Shown: positions 1 to 11,898, counted from the first letter of the stretch. The stretch is DNA of 64,000 nt from Saturnia japonica (GCA_033032175.1 CM065318.1:10106001-10170000); one strand, 5' to 3'. The notes: a model not told the origin generated them from the sequence alone. A program made the numbers and translations.

Positions 1-527
1 ATATTTTTCAATTAGAGGTAAATACCCAAATGTGCATTAGAAAGTGCTCTATAACAACGGTATGGTTTATTTAGTCTTAAATCTACTTCTCTTTTAACGG
101 CTGTCCGTGCAATCTGATGAAAAGAAGAAAGAACGAGACGATACATTTACTTTTAGGCATACACTTATGCACCTTAATATATCTAGGTTGTTCCGAAAAT
201 TGTTTGCCACAGAATAAATACAATCTCTTTTTTCTTGAGACTATTTTAAATTGATAGCTAATTTCAATACAATTTTTTTTTTTAAATGCAATACAGGTAT
301 GTGCTTGGCTTCGATCTTACCTGACGGAAAGTAAAGATGAGGCCGACGATGTATCGCGCTTACCTATTAAATGCCTATTCACTCTTCGCTCTTCGCTTGA
401 AACAGATGACGGGATTGAATTCCACACTCACAACAATTCAACATTCATACTTTGGTGAAAATTATTGGCGACCTATATGTAATTATTAAAAAAAAATAAT
501 TTAAAGGTTATATTATGTCACTCTCGT
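1..527. other. Non-coding, AT-rich, nothing recognised
   Basis: No open frame of note and no recognisable repeat. Poly-T and poly-A runs are present. The stretch around 300-420 is a little more GC-balanced and may be an old repeat, but no second copy was found in this window. Confidence 0.5.
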
Positions 528-1370
528 TTGTTTGCAACAATGGACTTCTCGCGAGAAAATTTTTGTGCTATGATTTGTTGTGATTATAAACGAGAGTTAA
601 CCTTCAAGGAATCTCACGAAAATTTACAAGCTGCATTTGGGGAGTCTGCTCCTGCGTTAGTAACAATTACTTGTTGGTTTCGTAAATTTAATCGTAGCCG
701 AGAGAACCTTAACGATGCCCCCAGACCCGGTCGACCTACAACTGCAAGATTGGATCACAAGCAGATTCCACCATCCTTCAGGAACACCTAAAAGTTAGGA
801 AGCTTGCTTCGCGATGGTTCCTCATTCTCTCACCGAAGAGCAAAATCCCATCATTTCGATTGGTGCATATTTATGCTAGAAAAGTTTGAAACAGGAACTT
901 CACAAAACGTATCCTACATCCTGATAACTGAAAAACTCGGATCTAGAGTTAGGATCCTTTCACGAAGCAATGGAATCTCTCTTGCAATGAGTATTTGAAG
1001 AAGACGACTTGCCCACAAAAGTTGTTCGCGGTCGGAGCGTTAATAAAAAAATAACAGAGGTTTTTTTAGACGCGGTGGACCGTTAACAGTAATTCCGCTA
1101 GAAGATAGTAGAACAGTTAACTACTAGAGAATAGTATTGCGAAGTTTGTCTGCCTCAAGATTTCTGGGAGTTAAATAGCGAGCGACCAAGGAGCGGTGTC
1201 TGTGACATTCTTTTTCACGAAGATAACGCGTACGCACAGAGCTGCTAGAACCATGAACTATTTCAATACTTCAGGGGTACAAGTGCTACCCCGTCCACCG
1301 TACAGCCCAGATTTATATTGATGCAATTTTTTGAAGTTATACTTCTTTAGGCGCGTTATGAAAAAATGAT
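528..1370 (+). pseudogene. Decayed mariner-like transposase
   Basis: From the ATG at 540, an open stretch of about 80 codons reads as the N-terminal helix-turn-helix of a mariner transposase. It contains the cue TCWFRKFNRSRENLNDAPRP, followed by GRPTTA, the usual linker after the DNA-binding domain. Similarity continues downstream only through frame changes and stops. At about 1215 a broken FHEDNA block corresponds to the second catalytic Asp region. At about 1275-1330 the frame reads GVQVLPRPPYSPDLY, then a stop, then CNF, which is the C-terminal catalytic block. No TIRs were identified. The element cannot encode an active enzyme. The family (Tc1/mariner superfamily, mariner branch) is secure; the subfamily is not. 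Confidence 0.8.
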
Positions 1371-2490
1371 GAGAGTGAAATTTTAAGATGCGCGCGCATC
1401 TGTGACACAAAATTAACAGTATGAAGTTGTCTGCTTAACCGCTCATTAAGTCTCGAAAAAAAAAGCTACCAACAAAATAGAAATTGAACCTCGATATTAG
1501 TCGCGCATGTTGGTACGCTCGTCACCTCTGATCACTGTTTTCATATTTATAATATTTATCAACATGTTTCTAGTTTATACATTCCCAACACGTGTTTTAG
1601 TTTCATATAAGTGCGAATTATATATGTGCTAATAAATTATACTCAGTAGTGATTTAAATTGAATATTTTGATTGATATTACTTACTATTTGTGAATATTA
1701 GTGAAAAAAATTGTGCTTATATACTTTTTCAAGTGCTCCAATATAATTGAGGTTAACTATCCGTATGTATTATTTATTGATATAAATTAAAATACTTTTA
1801 TTTAATATAATTAACACTAAATATTATTAAATTATTAATGTTAAATACTTATTATTGGTTATTTAATATTTACAAAATAAAGAAATAAATTTAATAAAAC
1901 ATTTAATAAAAAGTTTGTGATAAAAATTAAAATTGAACATCTAATTATAATATTAATTTTTAATATTTGCTATTAAATTGAATAAATAATAAATATTTAT
2001 AAAAATAGCTAAATAAATTTAATGATTTTTTTTTAATTAAAAATGAAAATTGAATATTAAATTAAGAAATCAATAAAAATATTTTAAAAATGACCATCTT
2101 TAAATTCAATATTTGAATTTATTATTAAATTTATTTTTAAAGTATTAAATAATCAATAATAAACATATAAAATTAAGAATCTTATATTAGTACAAATTAT
2201 GTCTTATATATTTATTATTCTCTAAATTTGGTTTTTAATAATTATATTACAATACAATTCGAATAATAAGACAATTTATGTTAGACTTAATGTAAGAAAA
2301 TAAATATTTATTATTTAATTTTTCAAATTTAAAATGAACTTTGTTGATTATCCTTTTCCAATCCTTCTATTATTTAATTTTAATTAATTATTTGCATGCA
2401 ATTAAAAACTATTTTTTAATGATGCCAAAGAAGTATAACTTCTCACGCGCGTACATAAGGACACGCACCCATTTTTTTATTTCCTACGGT
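1371..2490. other. Very AT-rich spacer
   Basis: About 1530-2340 consists almost wholly of A and T, with many short poly-A and poly-T stretches. There are no supported genes and no clear tandem period. The first 100 bases may be the tail of the upstream mariner remnant. Confidence 0.5.
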
Positions 2491-2670
2491 AATAAAAAGC
2501 TTCGTGGGCGAAAATTTAACACTGCAGAAGAGGCCGTTGAAGAATTTCGGTGGTTATTTTTCGACGATACACAACATTCATTTTTTAAATGTTTCAAAAG
2601 CTGGTTTATCCGAATGCATAAGTGTATTGGAGTTGGAGAGGAATATTCGGAAAAACTATATATTATATAA
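2491..2670 (+). pseudogene. Mariner transposase C-terminal remnant
   Basis: The frame beginning near 2491 reads KKLRGRKFNTAEEAVEEF and later SWFIRMHKCIGVGEEYSEKL. This is the layout of the extreme C-terminus of mariner transposases: the LRGRKF segment, then a Trp...RM.KCI motif, then a final EY.EKL before the stop. The part carrying the catalytic Asp residues is absent. It lies 1.1 kb downstream of another mariner remnant in the same orientation. It could be the 3' end of that element split by AT-rich sequence, or an independent fragment. Confidence 0.6.
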
Positions 2671-2880
2671 ACTTTGTTCATATTCTATTTTGAATTTCAC
2701 TAACAATTTTTGGAATAGACCATTATTTAGTAAAACAAATTGTCTCTGTACGTTGGACTGAAATTAATGTACAATATTCATATTGTAATATAATGTATTA
2801 TGTAAAAATAGTAAAACGTAAACGAACTTGTTTTAAGTAAATACATACTAAAATTATTAGAAATGCAAATTAGATCACAA

Positions 2881-3350
2881 CTAGCTGGTATCCGTACTTC
2901 GTCTGTGTGTTATTGGATATACACAGACGGATCTCGGAACACGACAAACTAAAACAAAATCATAAATGGGTTTGTCACCATGTGTGTGGTGGACGCGATC
3001 CATACCACCTCTCTATATTACTGCATATATACCAACTGATCTCGGAGCACGATAAACTAAATTAAAATCATAGATGGGTTTATCAATATGTGTATGGTAT
3101 AATAATTATATGCCAATATAAATCCAATACATTAACCGTCGTAATAAAACTTCAAAAATAATTAAAATCATCCCTTATTGTACCGGCTTACGGGAAAGTT
3201 TTTTGAAAACCCCTTTTATTTCTTACCAAAAGCATAAATATGTTTTCATATCCCTAATTTGAGACATGATGGGTTCTTAATAAAAACTTTCATCTCCTAT
3301 TTCATCTCTTCAAGTTTTATTTTCGCAACATGAGGTAGCCTATTTTCTTC
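2881..3350. repeat. Dispersed repeat, copy 1 (inverted partner at 7270-7660)
   Basis: Reverse complement of the 7270-7660 block over several hundred bases, with moderate divergence. Shared landmarks are the segment asking for slow reading around 3165-3250 (AAAATCATCCCTTATT, TTGAAAACCCC, AAAGCATAAATATG). Inside, a unit of about 59 bp beginning TCTCGGA(A/G)CACGA occurs twice, near 2932 and 3031. No coding capacity. It is probably a non-autonomous element, perhaps Helitron-related. A weaker third relative may lie at 3570-3680. Confidence 0.6.
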
Positions 3351-3679
3351 TCCAAGGTCCAATATTGTATCTGTTTACCAAAATTCATTAAAATTCCTTT
3401 GAAGTTTTTCAAAAAGTTTGAAGGTTGCGTGTTCTAATGATGTCAGGGTCACCACATCTGTGATAACACAAAGAATTCGCTTGTGGCGAAACTGTTTATT
3501 ACAAATAATTTACGATAGGTATATCAATGTCAATAAATCAACAAACCAGCTGGCGTGGAAACCGATGTCATATCACCAACTACACATACGCATTGGTGTT
3601 CCCACATTTTCTTCGTACAATCTTTCATCCCCTATTTTCCTCTCTTTAAGTGCTATTTTTGTGACATAAAGTAGGCTAT

Positions 3680-5160
3680 GTCCTAGCCCATACAACGATA
3701 CAAAGTAACGCTTCGTAATTTTATTATTTAGGTATCTATTTCGTCTCTATAACAGCAAATATAATTTTTTTCTTTATTATTTTTATGTATGCAATAAAAA
3801 CATATTAGTTAGGTACAATATTCATTTTGAACATAAATGTACAAAACATTGTATGTAAAAACGCAAGTTTTTTAGATTTCCCATCGGCAACATTAGGAAT
3901 CGGAATACCGACTTAGAAAATAATTTAAATGACTGAATATTTTAATCCCACATAAGGGATAAATCTTCAATAATCTTTTCTTAGTGCTCACTTATTATAA
4001 AAATAATACTACAAAAAAAATGCATACTTTTAGAGCCAGCGATAAGCTGTGTGTTGTCCATCAAACAATCAGTGTCAAGTAAAATTTGGATAGGTACATG
4101 ATAAATCGCAAAAGGAGGATGAGAAAGGAGAAAGGCATAGATTAATGATTGCAGCTGTAAACAATACAATATCTAAAATTGAGGAACCGTGCTAGCTACT
4201 TGTAATTATTTTTTCTTCTAATTTTGTTAAGAAGTCCCGCGACATGGTGATTTTTAGTCTTTGTCTTGTTATAAAACGGAGTGGCGATGTGTTTCTTTAT
4301 TTCATCATGAAGGCCTAGTACAATGAAGCAAGGAGTCTCCGTATAACAGGAAGAGGCGAGGAGAAAGAAGAAGATAGAACTGGGTTCGATCAAATATTCT
4401 AATCTCAGAATTCTCTAAGAAAGAATATTGCGCGTTTGTTAAGTAGAAATGTTTTGCTGAAATACCTGTTCTAATGCGATGGATTTCATAACATTGCAAG
4501 GTTTCTGCAACAAACAATAGGAGTTGAAATAAATACCTACCAAGTAAATAGGGGGCATAATAAGTGTTATCAAGAGCCGAGTGCGGAATGATAAGATATA
4601 CTTTACTTACTCTATTTTGATAAATGTGTCTAGACATGGTTTTGTAGGAAACGGAATGTATGATAAATTGCAATGCATTTCGAAATTAATACTTATGTAT
4701 CGTGGTTTCAAGTAATGGAGGGGGTTTGTATTATTTACTTTCACACTATTAATTATTTTTCAATCTGTAGGCAAATTTTCAAAGGATATTTGGCATTTGC
4801 AAACACTTTCTTGTTCGTAAAACTATGAAACCCTGTTCTTCTCTTCATATTATGACATCAGACCATTTAAACATGGCCATTTAGGCATGTTATTCAGTTT
4901 TAGGTTCTTAAAGGATCTTAGTCATTCTTAAATATAAGAAATAAAATCAGAATAATGGATCCTATTGTATCAGAAAATGTATCTAATTTTGTGAACACCA
5001 GTTTCATGAATATTTTTGTTTTAATAATATTTACCTACTTCCTAGGTAGTTTTATAATTTATGTTGATAGATGATAACATATCTTTATATTGTAAGGAAG
5101 TATTAAGTAACCAAATAAGTACTATCTGTACCATTTACTATCTTTTGATTATCGTGTATA
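3680..5160. other. Non-coding stretch, nothing recognised
   Basis: Short open frames occur on both strands, the longest about 120 codons on the minus strand at 4305-4673. None shows a recognisable motif, conserved composition or splice-supported extension. Judged intergenic. Confidence 0.45.
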
Positions 5161-5164
5161 TAAT

Positions 5165-5290
5165 TAATTTACATCTCATGGACCCACAATATTTTTATTC
5201 ACTGAACCCCTTGCAGGTCGTCGCGGCTCGATACAGACCATTTTGCGAATCACAGCTTTACACCGTTTGTAAAGAGGCAGTTAGGCACGT
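5165..5290. repeat. Short dispersed repeat, related to 13470-13555
   Basis: The segment with TCATGGACCC, TTCACTGA, CCGCTTG/CCCCTTG and AGGTCGT recurs in the same order at about 13470-13555. The two are diverged. Non-coding. Confidence 0.4.
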
Positions 5291-5512
5291 TGACGTAAAT
5301 GGGGACTGCCAAAACATTCTTTTTCCGCGATGAGCGATGCGTCCATGTTGTTTTCCGATTGTACCTACTGTGCATATAAACGAGATCTTGCTGTTTTTCT
5401 AACATAAAATTAGTTTGTTTTAATTTAACTATGATGATATATTTGGTAATACGTCTGAGTTATTACTTTTTATTAGCCGACTGCGAAAAAGGAGGGTTAT
5501 GTTTTTCGAGAG

Positions 5513-5548
5513 TAGGTATGTATGTAGATATGTATGTATGTATGTTTA
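5513..5548. repeat. Microsatellite (TATG)n, imperfect
   Basis: A run of TATG/GATA tetranucleotides lies just after a GC-balanced segment starting CCGACTGCGAAAAAGG. That association of a short conserved motif with a TATG tract is common in lepidopteran non-autonomous repeats. The rest of 5290-6200 shows nothing else recognisable. Confidence 0.6.
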
Positions 5549-6205
5549 TTTCTTTGGCACGCTCTGTAGCCTAAAAATAATATTATGATAATATTTAAGT
5601 ACGACGTCTGGGAATCAAATAAAAAGGAAAAAAAAATAATTTTTATTTTTCACTCAAGTGTTTTTGTTGCAGTCGGGTTGATATTTCCTTTTTAATAATT
5701 TAGTTTTAATTAATTTTTCGCTACCATTTCATTCGCTAGTTGTTTAGAAGTAATAATCAAATAGAGGATAATGTATAATTATTACACATCCATTCTGATT
5801 TTTTTTATACTAGCGCGGAAAAATGACACTAGAGCATCTGATGGTAAGTAAGTACGGTACAGTCTCGAAATAATGGTGACTGTCGATGACACGGATTTTG
5901 TCAGTAGTCGTCAATGTCATGCGGTAACAAGGAGGGAATACGCTGGCTAGGAACTTATGCCACATCTCCACAGTAAAAGTCGTACCTACTACGAAGGTCG
6001 TATATTGCGAGCGACGATGTATATATATAATGGGCTTTAAGTTAAATTAAGCATATTGATTATAGGCAACTGTATTTACTAACGTAATTAATTTGAATAC
6101 ATAGTAATTGAGGTTTTCTTTTTTCCTCAATATATTAACTTTTTTATTTATAATAATTTATTTTGGTAGGTATCGATTTAATTTCAGTGTTCAACTATAT
6201 GTAAA

Positions 6206-6260
6206 CTAGCTGTGCCCGCGACTTCGTCCACGTAGTATATTTCGTGTATGAAAAACAGCA
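6206..6260 (-). mobile_element. Helitron 3' terminus (CTAG), minus orientation
   Basis: On the minus strand the segment ends GTCGCGGGCACAGCTAG followed by T. A GC-rich subterminal stretch, then CTAG abutting a host T, is the 3' end expected of lepidopteran non-autonomous Helitrons. The 5' end of this copy was not located. Confidence 0.5.
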
Positions 6261-6409
6261 ATTAAATAAAAACCTCAGCTCACTCTACGGTATTTGACTC
6301 GTATAAGCTTTAATAATACCCAACTAAGATAATTTTAAATGTCAATCCATAACACAGTTTAACAATCATACCGATATTATTTAAAATACATGAAGACTAC
6401 TATGTACTA

Positions 6410-6560
6410 CTATGATCGAGGTGCTGGGTTCGATTCCCAGGTCGAACAAACTGTTATTGGGTTTATTTATGAAATTCTCAGTAGCAGCTCGGAAATTGGC
6501 TTTGTACCCGATTAATTACAATAATCTCGCCCCCTATTACTTACATAGTGCATAAAGGCA
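6410..6560 (+). mobile_element. tRNA-derived SINE fragment
   Basis: The segment at 6420-6448 contains GGTTCGATTCCCAGGTCGA, a near-perfect RNA polymerase III B box (GGTTCGANTCC). A non-tRNA body follows, with CGCCCCCTATTACTTAC near 6528. No cloverleaf can be completed 5' of the B box, so this is not a functional tRNA gene. It is probably a truncated SINE. Confidence 0.5.
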
Positions 6561-6685
6561 TACAAAAATGTTGAGCTTTACGAAAGGCTAAGTTTGTTTA
6601 ATAACTTTATTTTTATAAGCCCTTATTTTCCAGTGTACCTACGCTTTATACTATAGAGTTTATAGTATGTCTGGTTAGTGTAATC

Positions 6686-6870
6686 CATACTAATATTATA
6701 ATTGCGAAAGTAACTCTGCCAGTCTGTTACGTTTTCACGCCAAAACAGCTAAACCAATTATGATGAATTTTGGTATAGAGATAGATTGAACCTTAGGAAA
6801 GGACATAGGGTACTTTTTGTAGCGAACAAAAATTTTAAGGGTTGAAATAGGGGATGAATGTTTGTACATG
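6686..6870 (+). repeat. Helitron-type 5' region repeat
   Basis: Begins TACTAATATTATAATTGCG and continues CACGCCAAAACAGCTAAACC and ATGAATTTTGGTATAGA. This order is a very common lepidopteran repeat, in which such a stretch forms the 5' part of small Helitrons. No matching 3' end could be assigned with certainty. The nearest plus-oriented CTAG end is at 10085, beyond the DD41D insertion. Confidence 0.45.
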
Positions 6871-7269
6871 AAGAAAAGGAATAAGAAACAACAACGCGCA
6901 CGCGAGGTAATATCGGCTGCCACGTAAAACGGTTTGTTGATTTATTATGCGCATGTGCAGTACACCGTTGTCAACGGCAACTGGTTTGTTGATTTATTGA
7001 CATTGTTATACTTAATAAGAAATGTATTGTATTTCTAATACTTACCTATGAAATTATAGTCCAGTATTCTTTTTAAGATTGGCTGAAGGGTTTTATAAAC
7101 TCTTTAACTACGCAGTACGGCAAAATTACTGTTTTATTGAATGTGTACTATAAACCGCGGCTCGCGGGAGTCTATATTTATATTCAAAGCGATATACCTT
7201 TTGTAAATTATCTGGATTATACAGTTTTGCTACAAGTGAATTATTTTATTGTGTTATTCCACATGTGGT

Positions 7270-7660
7270 GAAAATAAAACTTGGGTGAAAGTTTGTATGA
7301 ATAACCCATCGTTTCAAATTAGGGATATGAAATTCATATTTATGCTTTTGGTAAGAAAGAAATAAAAGGGGGTTTACATTATTCAAAAAACCTTGCCGCA
7401 GGCCGGTAAAATAAGGGATGATTTTAATTATTTTTGAAGTTTTATTGGGTAGGTTAATGCGTTGGATTCATAATACTATACATACAGTAATAAACCCATC
7501 TATCATTTTCTTTTGGTTTGTCGCGTTCCGAAATTAGCTGGTACATATTCAGTAATATAGCGAGATGGTAGGGATTGCTACCACAATACATATAGTGATA
7601 AACTCCTCTATGATTTTTTTTATGTTTGTCGGGTTACGGCAACAGTCTGTGTATATGTAG
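7270..7660. repeat. Dispersed repeat, copy 2 (inverted partner at 2881-3350)
   Basis: Reverse complement of 2881-3350. Shared landmarks include CATATTTATGCTTTTGGTAA near 7335 and AAATAAGGGATGATTTTAAT near 7410. The internal unit is again present twice (near 7480-7530 and 7595-7640), so the internal duplication predates the dispersal of the two copies. Confidence 0.6.
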
Positions 7661-7888
7661 TAACAGTGGCGGCGCTAGACGTCGTCGGGGACGTCAGCCA
7701 CCGCCGACGGCCTCGCGGCTGTGGGGGCCTCGCAATTTTTTTTTAACTTAACTTAATCATGGTCTGGTCTAATCAGAGGTTTTTAGTATGTAGTATAGGC
7801 CCGGCTGAAAACCAGCACTATAGTATTTTTGTTATAGCATATGCTGAGCTGAGGTCTCTTTTGATCTTAAGTACGGCTTTTGTATGTA

Positions 7889-9191
7889 CAAGGTGTCCAG
7901 AAAGGGTATCGGGTATTTGTTTTCGCGCCATATTCGAAACGGGGCGTCTAAAGGGTGCGGGGAGGGGTTCGTGGCGTCCGCCATTTTGTGGAGTTTTAGT
8001 CACGATGGAACAGTAATCGGGGACGCATCGCGCATTTTGCGTACGAGCTTATTATCGTAATGGTGATTCAATAGTGACTGCTCAACGTCTCTATCGTGCG
8101 GTATATCGAACACGCCACGAGCCAAGTGACGATAGCATTAAGAAATGGATCAGGATGTTCGAGAATACAGGTGCGATAGTTAAAATTCAAAACTCTGGTT
8201 GTCCTCGTTCAGTTCGCGATGAAGAAACAATTGAAGAAGTTGAGGCGTCGGTTCGTCAAAATCCGTCTTTATCCATCCAAAAGCGAAGCCAAGCGTTGAA
8301 CATCAAAAAATCGTCTTTACATTCGATTTTAAAGAAAGACTTACATCTAAAAGCCTATAAAATTCAATTGGTTCAAGAATTGAAGGATACGGACTATGCT
8401 AATCGACTGAATTTTGCGAACGAAATGCTGCAGCGATTTAACAACTTTAACAACATACTGTTCAGTGACGAAGCAAATTTTCACCTGAATGGTCATGTTA
8501 ATAAGCAGAATTGTCGGTACTGGGCAGTGGAGAATCCGAGACGAAAGCATGAACGACCCCTGCATAGCCCAAAGGTCGTTGTTTGGGCCACTATGTCTGC
8601 TAAAGGCATAATTGGTCCTTATTTTCATGAAGATCAACGAGGCCGAGCAATTAATGTGAATAGTGACCGTTATTGCGATATGTTGCGAAATTTTTTGGTC
8701 CCAGAGTTGCAGGAGTTTGCAGGTTTCAACTCAAGAACGTGGTTCCAGCAAGATGGGGCCACTTGCCATACCTCAAATGACTCAATGGAAGTTGTTAACG
8801 AATTATTCCCTAATAAAGTCATTTCGCGAAGGGGTAACATCAACTGGCCTCCCAGAAGCCCCGACCTTAGCCCGCTTGACTATTTTGCATGGGGATACCT
8901 TAAAAGTAAGGTTTATCAAAACAATCCGACGAATCTAACCCAGTTAAAGCAAAACATCAGGTCAGAAATGGCAGCAATATCGATAGCTATGTGTCAACGT
9001 GTTATCGCCAATCTTCGTTTCCGTTTAGAAGAGTGCCAGCAACGTAACGGTCATCATTTGGATAACATCATCTTTTCCAAATAATTCTCCAATTCATATG
9101 CTAATAATAAACAATAAACTTTTTTATTGCATACAAATAATTTTTGTTTCATTGAACTTACAAATACCCGATACCCTTTCTGGACACCTTG
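7889..9191 (+). mobile_element. DD41D mariner/Tc1-superfamily transposon, nearly intact
   Basis: Both ends are visible: a 31-bp TIR at 7889-7919 (starting CAAGGTGTCCAGAAAGGG) and its perfect reverse complement at 9161-9191. TA dinucleotides flank it at 7887-7888 and 9192-9193, the target-site duplication of this superfamily. The element is 1303 bp and holds one transposase frame. Perfect TIRs imply a recent insertion. The spacing between the second and third catalytic Asp (41 residues) places it in the DD41D (rosa-like) lineage, distinct from the DD34D mariners and DD34E Tc1 elements elsewhere in the window. Confidence 0.93.
8005..9084 (+). pseudogene. DD41D transposase with one stop at codon 4
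   Basis: Cut-and-paste transposase frame. The ATG at 8005 is in frame with the long open reading frame, but codon 4 (8014-8016) is TAA; after it the frame is open to 9084. Residues directly after the stop (SGTHRAFCVRAYYRNGDS) look like the start of the family's helix-turn-helix domain, so 8005 is the probable native start and the stop a later mutation. Domains seen: N-terminal HTH (about codons 5-70), a second DNA-binding region (about 75-115), then the DDE/D domain with ILFSDEANFHLNG, WFQQDGATCH and PRSPDLSPLDYFAWGY. All three catalytic Asp are kept and 41 residues separate the last two. Apart from codon 4 no defect is visible, in contrast to the other transposases here. The 8074 codon is GTG, so it is not an alternative ATG start. 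Confidence 0.85.
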
Positions 9192-9383
9192 TATAAATGT
9201 AATTAGTAATATTTTTATTGTAATATATTGTTTAATGTGTGTTGTATTAATTATGTCCATATTTTCAATGTCAAATAAATGTTTTTTTTCTTTCTTTCTT
9301 TCAATTATATTTAAAGTTAACTTATCTAGATTCATTAATACATGTAATATTTTCCCAAATTTCTTGATAGGCCTACTTATATG

Positions 9384-10085
9384 AAGGAAGTTGATATCAA
9401 ATATAGCATAACAATTTTTTTGTCTGTATGTTCAGATTTAACTCAAAAATGGCTTGACTAATTCTCATGAAACTTTCTACACGGGAAGCTTATGTGATCG
9501 TTGGTCAATTGATAGGCTATAAGAAATTTCAATAATTATTTTAAAAATTTTCGTTTGTTCTTAACTGATTTTGATAAAATCTATTTTAATAAATCTGTAG
9601 TTCTGTCTGTACATTTAATATTTTCTTAAAATTTCCTGATACGCATATTATATTAACGATACTGATGACGAATATGCCATTATTATTTTTTTGTCTTAAC
9701 CGACTTTGATGACATTTTGTAATCAAGAAGTATAAGTAATTACTTAATTGATGGGCTACAAGAATTGTCAATATTACTTCTAGAAATCGTAAAAAAATAC
9801 TTTTCATGCATTCTCAACTGATTCTGATCGAATTTTGTAGACGGGATGCATACATATATATAATATGGGAGGCAATAAGAATCTTTAATAATAAATTAGA
9901 AGTCGTAGAATTGAATAATGATGTTCAACCGATTTTGAAGAAATTGTACATGGGAAATACTCGCCATTTCTCAATTGATACGGCAGCATAGGAATTGTCA
10001 ATAATATGGGTAAAAATAAAATTACGGGATGAATATAACTACTGTGTAATTATACACGCCTGCGGAGCCGCGGGCACACCGCTAG
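9384..10085 (+). mobile_element. Non-autonomous Helitron-like element with internal repeats
   Basis: Ends at 10082-10085 with CTAG followed by T. A short GC hairpin (GCGG-AG-CCGC) lies about 15 bases upstream, which is the Helitron 3' signature. The body contains about four degenerate tandem units of roughly 110-120 bp. Each has a cue like CTGATTTTGAT/CCGATTTTGA followed by AATTGATAGGCTACAAGAAT and TGTCAATA. No protein is encoded. The 5' end is not certain. Confidence 0.5.
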
Positions 10086-10975
10086 TGTAATATAAATCTT
10101 GGTAGCCAAAAATACCAAACAACGACATGTATCGTAGAAATGTAGATAGAATAGAACTAATTTAAATATTTAAAAATATCCTTAATATTTATCTAAAAAA
10201 TATTTAAAAATAATAATAAAAGCCCAGCCTTAAATTATTGATATACGTGCTTTCAGAAAACATACTTAAGTGTGACAATAAATATCAAACCAATTCTGTA
10301 ATAATTTAAATCAAGCCGTAAAGTGCTACTTACTATCTATGAATACTGTTGGAAAAGAAAAAAAAGAAAAATCAGTCATGAGGACTGCCGACTGAAGTAA
10401 TTAATTTTAAAAGAATTAATTGTTTGATCTTAAATTAAAACTGTTTCGCTCAACAAATTTGTTTAATACGCATAAAATACGCATTTCATAGTAATTGTAC
10501 GTATTAAAATAATAATAATGATGTTCTTAATTTTTAGGTTATATTGCTACAAAGACTCCGTTCATCGTTAACACGTCACGTGACCATGTCGATGACGACT
10601 TACAAGAATTTACTCCCTATCCAGACCTTCATACAGAAGTTTTTACTTCAAAAAACCTATATTTCCATTTATTGACTTCATTGAAAATTATGTAAAAATA
10701 ATATAATTTAGATTAATTTGGTATCCTTTTACTTTATTTCAGTAAATATTCTCAATACATTACAGAGTTACGTGTTTTATAAAAATCGGTCAAGCCGTTT
10801 ATGTGTTATTGAACTGTGAGAACTGACAGTTATTTTTTAAATTTTATATTCGCGATCAGATTCAATGTAACACAAAATTTTGAAAAAAGTTTCATGTACA
10901 GACAGAGCTACAGATATATCCGTATAAATGAAACTATCAGATCATTCATTTTTTTTAATGTGAGAATATTATTGT
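10086..10975. other. Non-coding stretch, nothing recognised
   Basis: AT-rich with no supported open frame. A few phrases (AAAAATCGGTCAAGCCGTTT near 10783) resemble common lepidopteran repeat bodies, but no boundaries can be set. Confidence 0.45.
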
Positions 10976-11466
10976 AATAGAATTGTCATTAATGTATTTG
11001 TACTATTTTATTAAAGATTAAGTAGAGGTCAACCTTTTTTGAATAAAATCGGATTGAGTTTTCAAACATGTGTCAAAATAAAATGTAATTTAAAACACAA
11101 CCACTAAGGAGTATTGATATCAACTTCGTAGCAAATCACCGCCAAAATAACTTTCTACTCCTTTTTAACCCCGTTAGGGGATGAATTTCAATAAAATACG
11201 AAATACGTATTCCATCAATTCTGTTAAAAAAGGTCTGTGCAAAATTTGAAGTAGATTGGACCAAGGAATCACATTGTCCCATACAAAGTTTGCTCCCCTT
11301 TTTCACCGCCCAAGGAGTAGAATTTCGGAAAATCCTTTCTTATCGAATGCTTATGTCATACAAAGAACACACCCTCCAAGTTTCAGGTCTCTACGATCAG
11401 CGGTTTAGGCTGTGCGTTGATCCGTCAGTCATTCAGGACAAAGCATTTTATATGTATAGATAAATA
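10976..11466 (-). repeat. Dispersed repeat, inverted partner at 46905-47210
   Basis: Reverse complement of 46905-47210. Shared landmarks are CAACCTTTTTTGAATAAAAT, ACATGTGTCAAAATAAAATG, CCCTCCAAGTTTCAGGTCTC and GCTGTGCGTTGATCCGTCAG. This copy is longer because it keeps an extra segment at about 11200-11330 that the other lacks. The TTGATCCGTCAGTCA...GGACAAAGC end is typical of Helitron-like repeats in moths. Non-coding. Nothing recognised between 11467 and 11898. Confidence 0.65.
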
Positions 11467-11898
11467 GCCTGAATAATATGGTATGCATTGTATACAATAA
11501 ACATTCGTGCCATAACGTATTAAAATTGTATTACAAGGTCACTGCTAAAGATATTTAAGCATCTACTCGTATATCCGCTGTTATTACAGTTATCGTGCAA
11601 AGATGTTCATACTATTTGAATCTAGAACGTTCTATTCGATTTTTTTTTTATTACAGTACGTAATATATTTATATACACTAAATATAATAGTCATTTAAAA
11701 AATGCAAAGTGCGCTTCCAGACGTTTCAGTTGACAAAAACTTACAATATCATAATACGAAAATCAACATAATAATATGTTTAGTGATTAATATTTGAGTA
11801 AACAAATTATGACCGTAAGCATTGACATAATCAATTATCCAAACAGTTGAAAATTGGTAGCTTTTCGTGGATACATTCTTCTGTATGTATATATAGTA

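Noticed and set aside
4305..4673. 122-codon minus-strand open frame
   Set aside because: No recognisable domain, AT-rich codons, no splice or expression cue; length is within chance for this composition.
6410..6490. Possible tRNA gene because of a perfect B box
   Set aside because: No matching acceptor, D or anticodon arms upstream; it reads as a SINE fragment.
8074..8076. Possible start codon of the DD41D transposase
   Set aside because: The codon is GTG, not ATG. The family-like N-terminus extends upstream to ATG 8005, with a TAA at codon 4.
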